Under the pieces are notes generated by a model, which had not been told where the DNA came from, did no database searches, and saw nothing but the letters and a program-made list of their open reading frames with translations. Shown here piece by piece: positions 61,694 through 64,000 of a stretch of DNA of 64,000 nucleotides. The translations under genes were made by a program, and so were the position numbers. Position 1 is the first letter of the stretch. Every line of letters starts with the position of its first letter. Source of the stretch: Superficieibacter sp. 1612_C1 (GTDB lineage: Bacteria > Pseudomonadota > Gammaproteobacteria > Enterobacterales > Enterobacteriaceae); the NCBI RefSeq assembly GCF_015234305.1, contig NZ_JADGMI010000003.1, positions 124,001 through 188,000 on the forward strand, written 5' to 3'.

Positions 61694-62854
61694 TCAGGCT
61701 GCAACTGGCATAGCGCCAGACTTACGCAAGCCTCGGTGGGCTTTGACGACAAGTCCTGCCGCCATTAATTCTGTTATGCCCTTGTGCTGTATGTTGACCG
61801 CCGCGTTTATATCGCGGTCATGAGCGGCATTACAGCCGGGGCAGGTCCATTCGCGCACCTTTAGCGGCATTTCCGGCATCCTGTGACCGCAACAATGGCA
61901 CGTTTTCGAGCTGGCAAACCACTGATCCAGTCTGACCAGGTGGACCCCGGCAGATTCTGCTTTGTAGGCGAGTTTAGCCACAAATCCAGACCATGCCGCA
62001 TCCCCGATATGACGGGCAAGGCGACGGTTTTTCATCATGTTTGCTGATTTCAGTGTTTCCACGATCACCGCTTGGTTTTCGTCGATAATTCGTCTGGAAA
62101 GTTTGTGCTGGAAGTCAGCGCGGGCATTGGCTACCCGCTCATGCTGCGCAGCAAGGCGTAAGCGCGCCTTACGGCGGTTTGCGCTCCCCAGTTTCTTACG
62201 GGACAGCGCCTTGCTGTCACGGCGCAGGCGGCGATAAGCATTAACCAGATGGTGAGGATTCGCCACCTTGCTGCCGTCATTGCCGATCAGATAGTGCGAC
62301 AACCCCAAATCATAGCCCATTACTGCGGTTATGTATGCCGGCTTTGCTGCCGCTTCCTGCCCGTCGTCTGCAAGTATTGAGGCATAATATTTGCCCGTCG
62401 CGCTGCGGGTGATTGTTATGCTGGAAACCCTGCCGACGATCTCCCGGTGGATGTTCGCCCGGACAGGCTTCAGTTTTGGCAACTGGATAGCGTCAGTTAA
62501 TACCCTGCCGTTGGGATGGTAGCTGGATTGCCTGCCATGTTTGCTTTTGAAAACAGGGAATTTAGCCCGCTTCTGGAAGAAGTTAGCAAATGCCTTATCC
62601 AGGTTGATCACCGCCTGCTGTAGCGCCAGCGAGTCATATTCTTTGAGCCAGCTATAGCGGCGTGACTTTTTTGCCACTGCCAGAAATGGCTTTATATCGC
62701 GCGCTGGCCTGAGGGAAACGCCGTGGCGCAGGTACATGTGGCGGCTGATATGCAGGGCTTTATTATACGCAAAGCGCACCGCGCCGAACTGCGCATTCAG
62801 GAATGCAGCCTGCTCGTCGGTTGGGTAAATGCGTACTCTGGTCGCTCTTTTCAT
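61694..62854 (-). CDS. tnpB: TnpB RNA-guided endonuclease (IS200/IS605 OrfB)
   Basis: 386 aa, the usual TnpB length. N-terminal helix-turn-helix (MKRATRVRIYPTDEQAAFLN) and WED/REC-like region, then the split RuvC nuclease: Asp in VMGYDLGLSHY (about residue 190), Glu in VIVETLKSANMMK (about 265) and Asp in AHDRDINAAVNI (about 345). The zinc ribbon is CHCCGHRM ... CPGCN. All catalytic residues are intact, so it should be an active guide-RNA nuclease and Cas12 relative that cuts empty donor or target sites. Confidence 0.93.
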   Translation of the reverse strand: MKRATRVRIYPTDEQAAFLNAQFGAVRFAYNKALHISRHMYLRHGVSLRPARDIKPFLAVAKKSRRYSWLKEYDSLALQQAVINLDKAFANFFQKRAKFPVFKSKHGRQSSYHPNGRVLTDAIQLPKLKPVRANIHREIVGRVSSITITRSATGKYYASILADDGQEAAAKPAYITAVMGYDLGLSHYLIGNDGSKVANPHHLVNAYRRLRRDSKALSRKKLGSANRRKARLRLAAQHERVANARADFQHKLSRRIIDENQAVIVETLKSANMMKNRRLARHIGDAAWSGFVAKLAYKAESAGVHLVRLDQWFASSKTCHCCGHRMPEMPLKVREWTCPGCNAAHDRDINAAVNIQHKGITELMAAGLVVKAHRGLRKSGAMPVAA

Positions 62855-62929
62855 TTTCAGTGCTCACATATACAGTACGCATACTGTAAAGACAAAAATG
62901 AGATTCTACAAGTGAGTGTACACGATAAG

Positions 62930-63337
62930 ATGTTTGAAGGTTATCTCTCACGCCGCCATAGCGTCAGTAAACTGGTTGTTCACCTGATTTTTACGACGAA
63001 GTACCGCCGTAAGATTTTTGATGGCGTGATGATCCAGCAGATACGGGAAGCGTTTCAAAGCGCTGCGGAAAAGCTGGAAATTGAGATTTTAGAAATGAAC
63101 GGGGAAGCAGATCACGTTCACGTATTGATAGCGTACCCGCCAAAGTTGGCTATCAGTGTGCTGGTCAATAACCTGAAGTCGATCAGTAGCCGCCGAGTGC
63201 GCATCCTGAATACAAATTTACGTAAGGCGAGTAATAGCGGGGTACTCTGGTCACGCTCCTATTTCGCCTGTAGTGCTGGCGGTGCAACAATCGAAACCTT
63301 AAAGGCTTATGTAGCATCGCAGAAAACCCCTGATTAG
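62930..63337 (+). CDS. tnpA: TnpA Y1 HUH transposase (IS200/IS605)
   Basis: 135 aa from ATG 62930 (GTG at 62912 possible; the frame to 62723 overlaps tnpB and is rejected). YLSRRHSVSKLVVHLIFTTK is typical of IS200-type TnpA. The HUH motif is HVH in GEADHVHVLIAYPP, and the nucleophile Tyr lies in IETLKAYVASQ. It catalyses peel-and-paste single-strand transposition. Complete and apparently functional. Confidence 0.9.
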   Translation: MFEGYLSRRHSVSKLVVHLIFTTKYRRKIFDGVMIQQIREAFQSAAEKLEIEILEMNGEADHVHVLIAYPPKLAISVLVNNLKSISSRRVRILNTNLRKASNSGVLWSRSYFACSAGGATIETLKAYVASQKTPD

Positions 63338-63428
63338 CTCCCCTTGTATCCCCGTCCGATTGGGCGAGAGTTTACGGGGCATTTGCTAAATCACCTCCCC
63401 GGCGGCGGGTTAGCCGGGGCATTTCTCG

Positions 63429-64000
63429 TTACTCTGCGCCGCTAACTACCCGGTTGCGCCCCTGTTTTTTTGCTTTATAGAGCGCTGTATCCGCCTGATA
63501 AATCAGCTCGCTGGCAATGCTGTGTAGCGGCTGCTCGCCAAAAATTGCCTTTGCATCGTACAGCGTTGCCACGCCAATACTGATGGTCAAAAATCCGGTC
63601 GGGCTGGAAGCATGCGGAATATTCAGCGCCGTTACGCTTGTGCGCAGTCGTTCCGCGACGATCAGCGCCCCGTGGATGTCGGTACGCGGCAGGATCACCA
63701 GAAACTCTTCGCCCCCGTAGCGGCTGATATTGTCTTCCGGACGCAGGCTGGCCGATGCCAGCGCTTTGGTGACGGCCCGCAGGCAATCATCGCCGGACTG
63801 GTGTCCCTGACTGTCGTTGAAATTTTTGAAAAAATCGATATCCACCAGGCAGATCGAGAGCGGCAAGCCTTGCTCAAGCGCATGAGCAATTTGCTGGATC
63901 AAAAACTCATCCATATGGCGGCGATTAAACAGTCCGGTGAGATGATCCAACTGGGCGAACTGCTTTAATACCAGGTTGGCATTCGCCAGCTTCTGCTCCG
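63429..64000 (-). CDS. Diguanylate cyclase (GGDEF domain), 5' end outside window
   Basis: The minus-strand frame is open from the window end, so the start and N-terminal sensory part are missing. The GGDEF domain is complete: DHLTGLFNRRHMDEFL, then DIDFFKNFNDSQGHQSGDDC and the active site RYGGEEFLVILP, followed by SIGVATL and ADTALYKAKKQGRN. An RPED inhibitory site lies exactly five residues before GGEEF, so feedback inhibition by c-di-GMP is likely. The stop lies next to the IS left-end hairpin, with little or no sequence lost. Confidence 0.92.
   Translation of the reverse strand, partial: EQKLANANLVLKQFAQLDHLTGLFNRRHMDEFLIQQIAHALEQGLPLSICLVDIDFFKNFNDSQGHQSGDDCLRAVTKALASASLRPEDNISRYGGEEFLVILPRTDIHGALIVAERLRTSVTALNIPHASSPTGFLTISIGVATLYDAKAIFGEQPLHSIASELIYQADTALYKAKKQGRNRVVSGAE

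Larger units (their letters stand above)
61655..63428 (-). mobile_element. IS200/IS605-family element with divergent tnpA and tnpB
   Basis: The element contains an HUH transposase gene (plus strand) and a TnpB gene (minus strand), divergently arranged as in IS605. Subterminal hairpins mark both ends: CCCCGCCG/CGGCGAGG (61663-61682) beyond the tnpB 3' end, and CCCCGGC/GCCGGGG (63397-63419) beyond the tnpA 3' end. A CGGGGCATTT motif occurs twice near the latter. No terminal inverted repeats or target duplication are expected for this family, so exact ends are approximate. It separates the tautomerase gene from the GGDEF gene. Confidence 0.88.

Noticed and set aside
62723-62929. N-terminal extension of TnpA
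   Set aside because: It overlaps tnpB on the other strand and lacks homology; HUH transposases of this family are about 130-155 aa.

Overview
The window is chromosomal DNA from a member of the Enterobacteriaceae. The backbone genes ygiC-ygiD-zupT-ribB-ubiK-glgS-hldE-glnE-ygiF-ygiM-cca-uppP-folB-plsY, tsaD / rpsU-dnaG-rpoD, mug and the ileX tRNA keep the E. coli gene order, with near E. coli-like proteins and REP/BIME repeats in the gaps. A complete urease operon between plsY and tsaD, methionine-salvage genes (mtnC, mtnD, mtnB) and a Gcd-like PQQ dehydrogenase point to the Klebsiella/Enterobacter side of the family rather than Escherichia. I do not assign a genus.

Layout. 1-15 kb: housekeeping genes (riboflavin, LPS heptose, nitrogen control, tRNA maturation, phospholipid and undecaprenyl-phosphate metabolism), including an FMN riboswitch on ribB and a Fur-box-like site before zupT. 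15.2-21.9 kb: an MFS transporter and ureDABCEFG. 22-28.6 kb: tsaD, the macromolecular-synthesis operon rpsU-dnaG-rpoD, a NADAR N-glycosidase and mug. 28.7 kb: tRNA-Ile2 (CAU).

28.73-40.10 kb is an integrated satellite-type island. It lies between a 46-bp duplication of the tRNA 3' part (attL/attR), with a tyrosine integrase next to attR and matching arm-type repeats at both ends. It carries a RepA-like ATPase, iteron-like palindromes, an excisionase-like protein, and an Icd-like/YlcI-like switch with a C4-RNA-like leader. Most notably it has a lambda-type packaging set: a cos site, a Nu1-type small terminase, a gpD-type decoration protein and a gpE-type major capsid protein. It has no large terminase, portal, protease or tail genes. 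This looks like a cos-type satellite that dresses itself partly in its own capsid while relying on a lambda-like helper phage. A HEPN-motif protein and a GIY-YIG-like protein are its probable cargo.

40.10-44.48 kb is a decayed second element at the same tRNA. It has further copies of the Icd/YlcI/C4 module, BrnT-BrnA, a fragment resembling an amidase effector with a lipoprotein immunity candidate, and clear decay (a T8 frameshift, a lost start codon, an internal deletion).

44.5-64 kb: mtnCD and mtnB, each preceded by MetJ-box-like repeats; an NAD-dependent epimerase; a galactitol-type PTS operon with a tiny regulator; a run of short-chain dehydrogenases mostly paired with LysR/AraC regulators; a TauE/SafE permease; a membrane PQQ dehydrogenase; a GFA protein; a tautomerase; an IS200/IS605 element with divergent tnpA and tnpB; and a diguanylate cyclase cut by the window end. 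All family calls are made by reading the sequence and by remembered homologs; no database search was possible.
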